A DNA stretch of 64,000 nt from Luscinia megarhynchos (Eukaryota > Chordata > Aves > Passeriformes > Turdidae), in contig CM067592.1 of the NCBI GenBank assembly GCA_034336665.1, positions 35,095,889 to 35,159,888 on the forward strand, in the 5' to 3' direction. The notes beneath the pieces are model-generated. The model was not told the origin of the DNA, searched no databases, and worked only from the letters and a program-made list of their open reading frames with translations. Below are positions 25,891-39,900 of the stretch, in pieces. Made by a program: the position numbers and the translations under genes. How positions within the stretch are numbered: position 1 is the stretch's first letter; every line of letters begins with the position of its first letter.

Positions 25891-26877
25891 AAAATCCCAC
25901 AACTTGAAAATACAGAGTCATCCATCATCTATCTCCTTGATTATCCCAATGCCACATGATGGAGTTTCACATGGTCATGTTCCATTGCTTTCTAAACTCA
26001 ATGACCATTTCCAAAATTTGCAAATAATGATATAAGAGAAGGGAGACATTATAGGACAGGTTTATCTTTAAGCTTAACAAGAACATGTGGATTAATTGCA
26101 CAATAATGCCTCAGGGGCACTGTACACATTAAAGCAGTAAGGAAAACAGCTGAGTACAAAGGAAAAATACTTCAAAAATACTGTGGTCAAAAGAACTACA
26201 AATAAATTTATTTAGAAGTTTCTACTGGAAACCTTCCTGAGAGATTTTGGTCACCCTGCCTAGGGGGAGGCTTCCTGCTCCACTAGCTTTTAAAAGCAAG
26301 TCTATTGCCATTGCTTCAAATTCCCCCACCTCTCACTCCTGCCCTTGACAGTACATGTAGTTCTATAAGACATTTCCCAGATCAGAAGAGCAAGATGCCA
26401 ACTCACTGTATAACTTCCCTCTTAAAAGAGCTAATTTAAGCACTGAGACATTTAGTTTCCAAACAGAATCTTAACCCTGAAAAAGGTATTTCATAAGGAG
26501 AAAGACATAAAAATGAAGGCACAAAGTTACTTTTTGAGGCATACATGACCTAACTGGAAGACTTCCACTGTTTTATCACATCCAAGGAAAAACATTTCCT
26601 CCCATTCACTTTACAACTAGAAACCAGGTGAAATGAGAAGGAGCTACCCATGAGCTGTACAATTTCAAAGTATAAGGTAATCAGAAGAGTAACAATACTC
26701 TTTTCCTGTCTTATACTGCATACACATTTTTTTAATCCAAATATTTTCCCCTTTTTTTTAAGGGGCTAAACTTCTGGTTTTTTTCAATGTTTGGAATATT
26801 ATTAAAAATTTGCACCATTTTTAATTTTTGCATTGCTACATGCTAGAAGAATACAGTCTTTAGACCATTTATAAATT

Positions 26878-27430
26878 CTTTCTGCCTCTCTACTCTACTC
26901 TGGTGATATCCCATCTGAAGTGCTGCATCCAGCTCTGGAATCCCTAGCAAAGGAATGATGGGGATCTGTTGGAATGAGTCCAGAGGAGGCCACCAAGATG
27001 ATTAGACGGACAGAGCACCTTGCCTATGAGGAGAGGCTGAGACAACTGGGATTGTTCAGCCTGGAGAAAAGAAGACTTTAGTTTGACTTAGTTGTAGCCT
27101 TCCAGTGCCAAGGAAGCTGGACAGGGGCTTTTTGCAAGAGCATATAATGGACAGGACACGGAGGAACGGCATCGCACTAAAAGCAAGTGGGTTTAGATCA
27201 GATATTAGGAATAAATTCTTTACTGTAAGGGTGGTGAGGCACTGGAACAGGTCGCCCAAAGATGCTGTGGATGTCTCATCCCTGGAAATGTTTAAGGCCA
27301 GGCTGGATGGAGCTTTGAACAACCTGGGCTAGTGGAAGGTGTCTGTACCCATGTGTCTGGACAGGGGGGTTGGAACTAGATAATCTTTAAAGTCTCTTCC
27401 AACCTAAGATATTCTATGATTCTATGATAA
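26878..27430 (+). mobile_element. CR1 LINE 3' fragment with intact ATTCTATG tail
   Basis: This 5'-truncated CR1 starts within the end of ORF2 (text near CTGCATCCAGCTCTGGAAT) and runs to the 3' terminus, where two ATTCTATG units (27409-27425) close the element as is typical for CR1. The end of ORF2 is recognisable in one frame to 27330: NKFFTVRVVRHWNRSPKDAV, then LEMFKARLDGALNNLG. It looks younger and better preserved than the other two CR1 copies. It is not autonomous. Confidence 0.93.
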
Positions 27431-27782
27431 AAATAAGCAAAATATACTGGTAGATCTGTCATTTTTGCATACTTATTATTGGGCTTGGTTTATATGAGAA
27501 GGAGATATTTCATTTAAACTTTGGGTTACAGTGTTAGGTAAACTTTAATGCGGAGAGTTTAGCCTGGCTAATCTCTAGTCATGAAGATAAGCTCATTATA
27601 ACTCCAGTAAGTAAACCATATCTCACACAGAGGAAGATGTAGCTGGAGTGTCAGGGAAAATAGCTCTAAGTATACAAGATAACTGCATCACATACTTCAG
27701 AGGAAAAATAACAGCAAAGGAAAAATACTTTTCTCTATTAAAAACACCATCATTTTTAGTATATTTTCAGGAGTTAAGAGCT

Positions 27783-27809
27783 AAAAAAAAAAAAAAAAAG
27801 AAAAAAAAA
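27783..27809. repeat. Poly-A tract
   Basis: 17 A, one G, then 9 A. Confidence 0.95.
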
Positions 27810-29088
27810 GGAAAAGTTAGATAGAAAAGAAAGATAAATAATCTATTTCAAGGCTAAGTGAAATTTTTACAAATAGGATAGAGGTTCATTATTTTTCTCT
27901 CTGCTTCTTTGTAGTTATTCTCTACATAGACAACTTTTAATTTTTTGTGATCTGGAACCCAGAAATATTTTTCTATGTCTTAATATCTACAGAGAACAAC
28001 AGTTTCTGGAAAGATACTTCACAATAGAATAACCAATAAAGAACAATGGAAAAGGTACCATAATCATTGTCCTTTTAGCAAAGCTTCTTGAACTGTTCTT
28101 GCTGGGAGATGAAAGATATAAGTGTATGAGATTTATTATGGGAAAAGAATCCCTCTTTTGCACAGTTCCACTGTTCCAAACAAGCCCCACATTATAACAT
28201 ACACATCTCTATTATAGGTTTCCTTCTTTTGCTATGTGAAAGAGCTTTCCCAGCAGTTATGCACAAACCAAATCCAACATAGTATAGCTGAGACCCTGTT
28301 TTGTGATTTGCAGACTGCTCACACACCTCTTGTCTTTCTCTTTTTTTCTCACCATCCCATGCTTGTTCTGCAGCTGCACAGTATTACTGCTACCCCAAGC
28401 ACCTTTTGCTGTCTGTCATGCAAGGGTCTTTCACCTTCTTGGAGTCACTAGTACTAGCAAGGTACTTGTTTGTTCAGTGATTTCTCAGGGTGTGGTTGAC
28501 ATCCTGCACTTTCTTCTAATTTGAAGGTTAATCTAATCAGGCTTTTAACATCTTCCACATAGAAATCCTATAGGCAAAAGTCATTTGAAGATGATGCAGT
28601 TTCACTTTTTCTGTCTCTCTCATTTTTAAATGAAAATTTCCAAATCCCTGCAAGTGTTATTTCTCTAACTGGGCACTGATGGGGCCACCTTTCAGCAAGT
28701 GTGTATAGAACTTTCCACTCCAACCAAAAAACCACATAATTCTGATAACATGTCATCTGAAGAAGTTTTCTCTTCCTCTCCCAGATTGGCTTCATCTTCA
28801 CATTAGGATCTCTTGTGTCCATGACACAGACTCATCAGGAAAATCTCATGAAAAGGGATGCTCACAAATGAAGCTGTGCTAATGCATAGGTCTAGGTGCT
28901 AGGGTATTAGCTTGTTTATTTTCCCATGGAGAGATCAACCTATTCTTACCTACAATTTCATTCACTTTGTCTGGAGAATAAGAAATGTTTGCAGATTTCA
29001 AACATATGCATAGCATTCCTGCCCTAACCTCTTTTAAAACAAGCATTCGTCACTTAGTCTTGAATCTTTATTGTAATGTTTTCATTTT

Positions 29089-29136
29089 TCAGGTAAAAGC
29101 ATCCTGAGATGCTCAGGTAAAAGCAGACTGAGATGT
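29089..29136. repeat. 24-bp direct duplication
   Basis: TCAGGTAAAAGC + ATCCTGAGATGC is followed at once by TCAGGTAAAAGC + AGACTGAGATGT. The first copy follows TTTCATTTT, so it reads as pyrimidine tract + CAG|GTAAAAG. Confidence 0.9.
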
Positions 29137-32100
29137 TGTAACCATAGACCCCAGATGTCCTTAGGAAATTCAATGTGCTTTAGCTAAACTGTTCTCAGTT
29201 TCAGTATTGTGGGTGTTTGGAATTAGCACTTGTCACATTTATCTTATGTTAGAGTGGTTTCAAATACATCACTGAAACCACAACATTTTAACAAGCTGCC
29301 ACTACAGATTAGTGCTACCTAGCTTTCACATGGCACTTTGATGTGAATCTCAAGCACAATACAGAAAATGGTAAGCAACATGTCATTAAGCAGACAAATA
29401 AGTGTGAGAGAGTGTGGTTAAAAAGTCTGCAGAAGGCTGCTCAGGAAAGCCAGGGGTCAGTAACATTCTAAGCCAGAATTGTCTCTCCCTGCCAGCACAG
29501 AAACAACTTGGAGACATGGGGACAAAGAAAATGGTTTCCATGACATGCTATGGATCTTGAACCTTGATGCTGCTAAAGATTGAGGGCAAGGCACACGGCA
29601 CCTTGCAAGACTTAATTTCCATGGGCTGGCCTTCTCTAAAATGTGTTCTCAGTTGCTTTTTCACCAGGAGTGCTTTTTCTGTTCTAGCACACTCCAGTGC
29701 CATATTTTGAGACTCTATTCAAAGCAGATTCTACTGCTGAAACCACTTGAAATCTTCCCAATTTATACTTGAAAAGCAAAGAAGGACTCTAATCAAAACA
29801 TGCTTCCATATGAAAATGTCAGTAACCATCTAAAACTGCGATGTATTTCCTTAGCAGATGATTAAAAACAAGCTGGCTCTTAGCCAGCCGCTGTACTGTA
29901 CCTTCCTTCAGTAAAGACCACTGAAGCTTTTTTTATTAATCCCACAGTCTCTAACATTGATAAAAAGCAGGTTAAGCAGCAGACAGAAAAAGAAAAAAAA
30001 CATGTTCAAACATCCTTTTGATGGAATAAAACAAAGTTAGTTTATGCTAGTTTAGAAATCAGGTGGCAAAAGTAGCAAATTCCTAGGTTTTAAAAGCCAA
30101 AAGTTTTTTAAAACACTTATTTTAGAACATCCATGGGAGAAGTCTTTGGCTTGAATAAGCAAAATTCCAACTACATGGTTCAAGAAAGAGAAATCTGAAG
30201 CAGAGCTAGATGTCCAAACCTGAATTTCTTGGTACTTGCAGAAGGAAGCAAACACATAACATGCATAAGCGTCTCTGAATCTCTTTATGCCTGACATGTT
30301 CCAAGAGTACTCAGAAGGCTTCTGAGAGAGGACCACAGCACTAACACTGTTTGCACCTCTGTGTTCCTCAGCACCGCATCTTCGGTCTCAGCGACAGCTA
30401 AGCATTTGCCAGTGCTGGTGAAGGGATCAGTGTGATACGCCAAAAGTTTTCTGTTGTTTATCCTCTCTAAATATTTTTCAACACTTTGAAGAGCGGATTC
30501 ATGCTACTTCAGCTATATGATATGGTTTAAAGGTAATGAGAATAAATTTCAATTTACATACTGTGAGTACAAGACTCAGAATGAAAAACACTTTGTGACT
30601 TACTTTTGAATTGTCGGACATGCAAAGCTTCAAAAGAGAACTTACATTTCCCATTTAAAATTACTCAAAGTATTATCAAGAAAGGGGCAAGTTGGAGGTA
30701 AATTTCCAAGGGACAAAAATAAAGTTTTAAAAATACATTTCATAATCATATTACATGGAGCTTCTAATCTGAAGATTTCACATCCATATTCTTCTTGTAG
30801 ATAAATCTGCCCAGTTGCCCATGTTCTCTTGTGATGCACTACTTATGTTTAATGTGGTTGTATTCCCTCCAGCATCCCCACAATGAAACCCAGTCTGGAA
30901 TTTTGAGTTCCAGGAAAAAGAGGAACCTGAGGACACAGAAGACTGCAGCATCTGAGAACAGAAGGAATTATATTTTCAGCAACAAAAATAAGATTTCCTT
31001 TGGAAAAGATAACATAATTCTTAAAAAGAAATCAGATTTTCAATTAGCCTTAGTTACAAACAGCAACCTCCTTTTTACTGGTAGCGGGGCAGCAGGTAGT
31101 CTAACTGAATTTCTGTAATTAATCATTACAACAACAAATAAATTATCTAGTTAGATAGGGATATAGAAATAATACACACTTCTAAAGGAACTACTTTGCA
31201 AATGAGCTGATTAATATATTAATTATACTACAATTTTTCAGTTTGCTGGCCTGACAAATAATGCATGCTGAGAGAAAATTATGAATTTTAATGTCCAAGG
31301 AATTCTGTCACAACCTTGATATTTAGTGTATATACACGCAAAAGTATGGATGAAGTGGAATCATTCACTAAATAGCATTTATATTCATAGACAGGATATT
31401 CAGTGTATTATATTAAGCAGTAGCTGTAAAAAAGTAATAAAGACAACTATTGGTATTTCTATCTATGCATTTGTAAGTTTATGCATTTGTTCCTGGGTGA
31501 AGAGCCTTTTGTTTTGATTTAATAATGTAATTTATTTTTTTCAAAATGAAGAAACTGGCAATAATACCATAGTTTTTGGTTAAGAAAGGAACTCTGTATT
31601 GTTTAGAGGAAGAGCTGAACATAAACAAAAGATAAAAGTAAGAATGTGATATTCTAAACCTTTAATGGTACATAAGAGGCTACTCAAACCATCCCCCTCA
31701 ACTTTATTTTTTTAAAAAAATGAAATGGAAAAAACAACAAAGTATTCACAAGAACAGTATAGGATTATTTATTTCAGCAAACACGAGCATTCACAGCCAT
31801 CTTATTCCCTGAGCCAATATTTGGAAAACACTGTATTCTAGAAGCAGTTTCTAAAGCTGCCTACATCTTAGCAAGACAGAAGAGGGTAGGGAAATTTCAG
31901 TCATTATTATGACCTATATAAAAGAAATACGGTAAGTAAAATTACTAAAATGATACTCTGGGGATTACTATACTGAATAGATGTTAGATTTTTTTTTTCT
32001 TAGAGGATGATGGTTAAGAAAAAGTGGTTTCAAGCTCACAGGGTACCATTCATGCTACTCACTCAGTTACAAGCTTCATTTTCGTTTCTGTGCCCTAAAT

Positions 32101-32473
32101 CTTGTTCTATAGATATGCTCAATTTTTCATTCCTAGTTTCTTCTCCATAATGTCAAGGCTGCTTTCCTCCTTCTCAATTTTTTTACTTATCAGGTTCTTC
32201 AGATCTTATAAGAGATGATCAGAAAGAAATTATTTTTGTATTGAACTGAAAGCTGGAAATGTTATTCCACAGAGAAATTGTAAATTTGCTCTTCACCACA
32301 AAATCTAAAAAATCAAATTAAAACATAATTAAAACATAATTATGTGCACTTTGTTTGCAAAAAATAGCTTTTTCCCTGTGCTTGCTTTTAAAAAAACATT
32401 CAGTGCTTGCTTTCCATGGAAGTCTAGACTTTCAAACAACAATTCAATAATTTCCTACCAACCCTAAAATCTC

Positions 32474-32547
32474 TCAGTGCACAACAGACTAAAAAGTTTC
32501 AGTGCCCAAGAGACTAAAAAGTTTCAAAGCACAAGAGACTAAAAAAA
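32474..32547. repeat. Three tandem copies of a 25-bp unit
   Basis: The unit TCAGTGCMCAASAGACTAAA + AAGTT begins at 32474, 32499 and 32524 with few mismatches. The third copy is slightly changed (TCAAAGCACAAG). No function is evident. Confidence 0.9.
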
Positions 32548-35446
32548 GAGAATAACATAGATCCCACAGAAACCCCACAGGAATGGAAAACTTGCCTTCA
32601 TGAGAACATAACCATCTAAAAGAATGAAGTGGCCAACATCACTCTCCTTCAGTTTCTCCCCACTGCCTGCATAAAGAGACCTAGTCCTCTGCCTTTCCTT
32701 TTCTTTCTTCTGCGTCTTTCTTCTTTGGCTGTCTTCCCATTCTCTGTCTTTTCCAAAGCCATTCAGTTCTAGCTCAAACCTTTTTAACCAAAGCTTGGGG
32801 CACACCGCAGGGAGTCACAACATAGATATGATAAAGCAAGCCTGTTTCATGTTCAAAATTATTTTCAAAGTCATAACTTTTAGGTGGAAATGAGGATGGG
32901 TGGCAACCACAGAGGTGACCCTTTATTCACTTCTCCGTTTTTAAGCCCTTACCCAACTCTGTGAAGGGATGCATATGGGTAAGGAAGCTGTGTGCCACAT
33001 GCCTATGCTCTCTGGGTAGGCAGTGGCTTAAAGCCAATGCAATCAACAAAAGTGAAAGATGCTGTGTTTTGGCTTTCTGGCCTCTGGGAAGGGGTGCTCA
33101 GCAGGACTCTGGTAATTTCTATGCCCCCTGCTCCTTGGCTATTTTCAGGGAAGCTCTTCTTATTTGCAGAAGAGCAGTTTCTAGATCCTGAAACTTCCTC
33201 CTCTTCCTTCATCTCCCACTTCAGCAGTAGTCACATAACAAGTATATTAAAAAAAAAATTCAGATTAGGAAGAGTTAATTGAAATATTTACATAGTCAAC
33301 ACTCCTGTTGATGCTTGGAGTGGCACCCTCCTAGCTGCTTTAACATATTACTAGCTACAACCCATCAGGTAATTTCTGCATTTGTGGTAACAATGGAATT
33401 TTAGTACGTATTTTCATAATTTAAAAACCTTATATATTTCTGGAGTTACTTAGCCTTGGTTTTGCCAAATGCACCTAAAATAACACCCAATCTCTATCAC
33501 ATCCTTGTTCCCCAGTTATCACACATTTAATTCACAATAACAGTTCTTGCCTTTTGCCTTACATTATCTTCAAAGAGCAGCAGAGTTGCAATTAGCAAAA
33601 TCTTTTGAAAGCAGAGCCGTACCCTTTCAGCTTTGGAAAAACAGAGCTAAAGTTGTACTGATGTTATTCAGCTTCTTCCATTCTGGAGGCTGACAGCTGT
33701 GTAAGATGCTTTTCAACACAGTGAGAACAAGGGTTTTCCCTCCTCACTCATACTGAGTAACCTGGAGATGTAATTTATGATGAATTCACACACAAAATGG
33801 TCAGTGGTTCAGTACAAACCAAACATAAGCAGACACATTTCTAAACCCATCCGTCATGCTGCTTACACAATCTGTTGATCCATTGAACAAATATATGTTG
33901 AAAGATTAGGCGGGAGTTGACTGCCATTCAGTAAAATAAATGTGGACCAGACTAATTTTCTGCCTGGCTTAACACTTAAGGATTTGTATTAAAGGGGAGG
34001 GGGAGGGAATTCCAGCCACCTAGATTTTTGGAATGAGATTACCCTTCCAAGAACCTCACACAGAGGTCCACACCAGCCCTCTTTCACATACTGAATCATC
34101 TGTTTGTAGAATAAAATTGCTAGGCAAGTGAACTGGTAGTAAAGGAGCACTAATGCTGGCTATTCAGGTTTTATTTTTTCTTGGCAGAAGAGAAAAAAAG
34201 CAGAAGGATGGAGTTGTATGGCATGCAGTTGTAAGTTAAAAGCTAGTGCTGTGCTGTCATGGTCTTTGTTACACTGTTGTTTCACAACAGAATTGCAGAA
34301 AACTGAAGATCATTAACTGAGGAAAAGTACTCATGCTGCCTAGGGCTGTACCCTGGCATGCACTAAACCTAGTATTTACTCAGCTTCTTTTTTGGTGACA
34401 GTCTCTAAAAGCAGCAGCTTTCCTAGATGAAGACTCCTTGGGCTTTCTCAGAAAAAATCCTTCACCAAAAGGCATACCAGTTTTTGGAAATTGTGTCCAA
34501 AAACTGCACTTAAGTCATGATTTGTTGAAATTAAAAGTAGTGCTAGAGAGAAATAAGCTTGTTTTGTGATTCAGGTTTCCCAGGAGACTTGGAAAATGCT
34601 GGCATCCCCAGCAAAATGAACTACTGAAAGTTTAGGTGGGTGATGTGACAAGAGCTCCGACAGGTTTAAACTACCTCAGGTTATTCATCATCATAAAGCG
34701 TTACCTTTTCTGACAAACAAACAAACAAAAAGAAATCTAACAAAAGAAGAAAGTTTCTCATGTGTTTTTACACAGCTCTAAAATGCAATTGTGAGTATTT
34801 CCAGTAGGTCTTCAACAGACCCCTGAAGAAGTATTGAAAATAAAATAGATACAGCTGTTTTGTCAGGCAGACCTGGCTTTTAGAAACATGGCATAGAAAA
34901 ATGTGATAAAATTCCAGATTTACTGCAGTCAATGACAGCATTTCTGCAAGTTTGAACGTCTGTGTTTTCAAAAGCTTACAGAAAACCCCTCCATCTTTCC
35001 ATTGTGAGTCTTAAGTCTGAATCCTACATGCTTCTGGGAATGTGTCTTACTGTAATGGTTCCTGTAACCTGTACCAGGTGTTTGTCTTGTGGTCCTAGAG
35101 CTCCTGGCAGTGTCTCAGAGCTTTCTATCTCATGATACCTGAACTATAAAGATTTTGGAACAGGTGACAATTTTCTGGGCACTGAAATTTTAAGCGTTGA
35201 TTGATTCCAACCTCTAACTCTTGGTGCATTTTCACACAAGATAAAATTTGCCAGACTGGATATGAGTATCATTACACAACCCCTTGTTGTGCAATACTCT
35301 CTTTGTATGGTGTCTCAGCAGCACTGGCACGTTTCCTTGAATGTTTTGCTACTTCACAAATAAAAACACCTTGCAAGCATCAGTGCTTGTTTCTCTTCTG
35401 TTATAAAAAAGGTTACCCCTTCTGTTTATTTCTTTTGTTTTCCAAT

Positions 35447-35460
35447 TAAAAAAAAAAAAA
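35447..35460. repeat. Poly-A tract
   Basis: 14 consecutive A. Confidence 0.9.
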
Positions 35461-36427
35461 GTCTTTACAGTGCTTAACCTGGTCTACCACTCCACCCTTC
35501 TGCCAGTTTGCTTAATTTACTCTGAAGCAGATCCTGTAGTCTTTAGCACAAGATGTCTTTTTGGCTTGCTTGTTTCAGAGAGTGGAATGCTGATTCTTAC
35601 TGGACACTACTTCAATACCGAAAGCAGCATGTCAGCAAAATAAGTAAGTGCATTGTTCCAGGTACAACAAACACTGTCCAAACATTACTATGGTTGATTG
35701 CATCTCACTGACTCATGTGCAAACACTAGTCTCTGAATATTAAAGTTCAAGTTCACTGCAGGGATGGAGGCATCTTAGAAACAGAAAATGTGTCACTTAA
35801 TAATCACCTAATATATGATAAAAAAACCCAGGCATAGTCATGCATCAGTAATAGTAGTTTAGTATTTTCTTGGGGTCTTTAATTCAGATGGAATTTTTTT
35901 ACTCTACTAAAAGTAGCTATTAAAATGTCTTTAAAGATTTAATTCTACCAGAATCAATTCACATAAAAACATTTTATTTAGTTTCTCAGAATTACTTCAG
36001 CTGCAGCCTACTTTGATTAAAGAATTAAATAAGAACCTCTGTCCCAAATTTTGGGTAATTTTGGCAAATCTTTGAAATAAGTTAAGAAGGAAATCCAAAA
36101 TAACAAAAAAGGTCTAGGAATAAACAGTTTGGAAACATGGGTAAAGACACCTATGTTGCTTAGGACTAATGTTTCTTATTCAATAAACTGATCCAGCCAT
36201 GGTAGGAACAAGGCAGCAACGTTGGCTGAATACATTACAATTACCACTACATATTATTCAAACATCTAGATTAATCCCAAACAAAACACGATGTATTAGC
36301 TATCTCTAGATACCCTAAGCCAATAATTCAGTGTTGTACACTGGTGTACTTTTAAAAAATAGAAAGGGGAAAGAAAAACTGGACAAGAAAAAGAAGGGGG
36401 GGAAGAAAAAGATTAGTTGAATAATTT

Positions 36428-36469
36428 AAAATAAAATAATCAAAATAAAATAACGAAAATAAAATAATC
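36428..36469. repeat. Three tandem copies of a 14-bp AT-rich unit
   Basis: AAAATAAAATAATC, AAAATAAAATAACG and AAAATAAAATAATC are directly adjacent. It is a simple short tandem repeat. Confidence 0.95.
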
Positions 36470-36914
36470 AGGGACTTGAGATTAGTTTGGCAGACAAAGG
36501 CTTTTTAAACCTAGCTGCTAAAATTATACTAGAAAAGAAAGCTACAATATGGTTCTAATGAATTCACTGGAGACAGTTTGCATTTTAAAGAAAACATAAA
36601 CTTGACCATCTGGATTAAGTTACGGCAGATTGCGGAGTGTTTTTCTTCCTCCAGTCCCACGTATATGACTAGCAACATCATATTTGGCACAGCAGTAATC
36701 TGTCTTAGGCTCCATGGCTCTTTTGAAAGCCTGCTGGTACCTGCTCCAAAATTGTGTAATTGAATGGTAATCATCATGACAAATGACAAACAAGGAAAGC
36801 CTCATTTGGTAGCTTCCTTTCCTTCAGACAGCTTTATTGCTCTTTCCTTTCATGATGTCACAACATATACCTGGCAAGTAGCATCTACAGTCAGTGTCTA
36901 AAATTAGTATTTTG

Positions 36915-36930
36915 CACACACACACACACA
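36915..36930. repeat. (CA)8 microsatellite
   Basis: Eight CA units, followed closely by a second short CACACA. Confidence 0.95.
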
Positions 36931-39900
36931 GAGGCACACATACAAAGTTAGTACCTGCCCATAAGATCTATGTCATTAAGGAGCTCCTAGGAGTGCATAA
37001 TATGCCTAGTTCAGAATAACTTCTTAGAATTTATCACTCTTTCTCCATTCTCCTCCAGGTAGATAGATGTGCGCACTCACCTGAAAGGAGGAACAGACAA
37101 GATATATTTGTCACATTGGGATTAGCAAACAACAAAGCAGAAACCAAGAAATAAAAGTATATGGACAGCACATCAGAAATCCTGAACTAGAAGAAAAGTG
37201 TTTAACAGCTACTGAAGTAGCCCAGTTCTCCATTCAGCACAATGTACCTGCTCTTCACAAAGCACAACAAATTATATACAACTGATACCCAGGTCAGGCT
37301 CATCTCTCTAAAAACTTGTAAACTTTCTGGCCTGGAACTTGGAGATGAATTTGCCAGCTGCTACACCCAAGAATTTTACAACCATTTTCTTAAAGATTGA
37401 AGTTTCAAACACATAAATTAAAATTTTTAATGATAACAAAAGGAAATCCTGTTTGAAAGACAGGAAGTTGAGGCTTGGAGTTTTTCCCAAAGAGGGAATC
37501 CCGTAGTGTATTAAAATACCTGACGTAGCAAAAGGTAAGCAGTAGCAAGAGGAATGTATTTATTATGTCTTGAGAACACAGAAGAGATCACCCCTGATTT
37601 CTGTTTGAACCACAGTGAACCTTGAATCTCTTGGAGCAATTTGTTCACCTGTTTCTGCAAGCCACATTATTCACTGTTTTATTCTGGTAGGCCACATTTT
37701 ACATTACCATTAATATCCTCGCATATTTTTTGTTCTATGCTTATTACACTGGAAAAAGTGTTTCTGCCTCTCAGGAACTGTAACTTACACTTGACAGGTA
37801 GCAAACAATCTGTACATCTGAACGCCATTCTAGAGTATGTGGTGCCTAATTGGACAAGAACACTATGGATTTTACAATAGCTGAAGCTACAGATAGTTGA
37901 ATAAGGAGTAGAAAAGAAGCTTTCTGAGGATCTCCTCTGGTCCATCATACTGCATCTTGGACATGTGCATATCTGACAGCACCAAGAGGAGTGCTGAGTA
38001 CTCCCAGGTCTTCTCCATTAAGCATGCCCAGAGGAAGATGACCATGAAAAGACTGCTATCCTTTTGAATCCACACTTTGCATTATTATCACTAACCAAGC
38101 ACATTCCAGTGTTCCAAGTTAATTTCAATGTTCCTGTCACTGCTCAAGTTATACAAAGACCTTTTAGGACAACTAGAGCACAATAAGAGCTTTCCAGTGT
38201 GTTTGCAGTTCACCCGAGTAGTCCTTCTCTATAAAGTCAATGCTGAATGCAAGTGCTGTGTTTGAAGTCAAGTCATCTCAGCTGCTGCATGGGAGAGAGT
38301 GATTACAAACAGAAGAGTTTTAACAGTTCTCAAGGATGGAAACCACAATGGCATTTTTAAGATAAAAATTCCTTATGCATATAATGAAAGGGGAAAAAAA
38401 CATTACATGATTTTGCAGCCCACTCAAGACTGAGTCATAACCATGAAGGAGTTAAAAATACCATTTTTTCACCCCTACCCAGGAAAAGAATGGTCCACAA
38501 ATCATTTTTCCCATCAAACTGTTTCTGTCAGAAGGACAAGGCACATCTCTCTGGTCTGCACAGCAAATGAAAAGGAGACAGCTGTCCTTATTCCAACAGC
38601 ATTACAAAAAAACCCCAAAATACCCAAGCAAAAAATCCTCCCCAAAAAACAGAGAAGCCATAATGGGAATATCTACGCACTGAAATATGTTGTTCAGAAA
38701 ACATTTAGTATCTCTGGTCTCAGAGTTAAGAAAAAATCCAACTGGACAAGTCTTAAGCAACTCAGCTTTGAAAAAAGAGCTGGCAGGAGGTAAGAAGACT
38801 TCGAGATAAAAAGCAGCATAAGGATTATGTTTCCTTCTTGTTTTATTGAAGTAATGAATTGACACTAGGGAGCAAGAAATATATGGAAATAGGGGCCTAC
38901 ACTAAATTAATGAGGTAGTTTTATGGGACAAATACAAGAGAATTGGCTGAAAATTAACTAGATTTTAGCAAAGACTGGCATAGATGTATAATAGAGGAGA
39001 CCTACAGTGGCTGTGAAAGTATCATCCTCCCCTTGGTGGAGCAAGTAGGTTTAAAGAGAAAGGCTTTTTTCCAGTCAGCTATTTGGTTTGGTTGTGGTGG
39101 TTTTGTTGTGGTTTTTTTTTTTCCCAATAAATTTCCTGCTGGATGCCTGAATTGGTAGTTATGAGACTACCCCCCTCTATCCGCAGCAGGAAATCAAGCA
39201 CATATTGATTGCACAAAATGACAGTCACTGCAAAGCTAGCAGAAATGACAAAAAAGCTCCTTCTGCCAGTACAGCCAGATACTACCCACTGTGGCCTCCT
39301 AAGCTGCCAATATCCAGCAGATTGAGATATAAAACCATTTTTAACTAGTTTAATCTAAAGAGGTTAGTCCTAATTTGCCCATTCATGCAGAATAGTCCAG
39401 GAGCCCAACACACTCAGCACATGGATTTCTCAGGATTGGATATTTTGCTTATGTGCAACCCCAAGACAAACAAACAGCAAGGAGGAAAAAAGAACAGAAG
39501 AGTTACAGATGTTAGAGAGGTCCTTCAAATCTCCCATTAGAGACACTGGAAAACGGAAGCACTTCCTTTAAAAAGCTCAAAACTGAAGCAGAAAATAAAT
39601 CAGTGAAAGTAAGATCAAATTAAAACTGTTCTTCTAGAAGAGAAAAGTTGATTGCTGTGGGATACTCAGACAATTGCTCAGAGCTGAAGCTGCTCTTATT
39701 GTTTAATTTCTGTTTTCTTTCATTTTTCTTTTGTAATATGAATTTCTTCACATTGGCATAGCAGCAAGATACCTCCCAAGGAGCTGGACAAACAGTCAAA
39801 TAGCTGGCAATGTTTTCCTTTTGATTGAATGCCTTGCTTGAGGCATATTTTCAGGCTTTGGATGAAAGCATGGGAAATTGCTATTATAAGTCTTTGACTT

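Larger units (their letters stand above)
27431..32473. other. Intergenic, no gene seen
   Basis: Non-coding, AT-rich. It contains the 24-bp duplication at 29089 and a 14-bp palindrome ATTAATATATTAAT near 31212. No gene was found. Confidence 0.7.

Noticed and set aside
31211..31226. ATTAATATATTAAT palindrome as an origin or operator
   Set aside because: Short AT palindromes are expected by chance in such AT-rich DNA.
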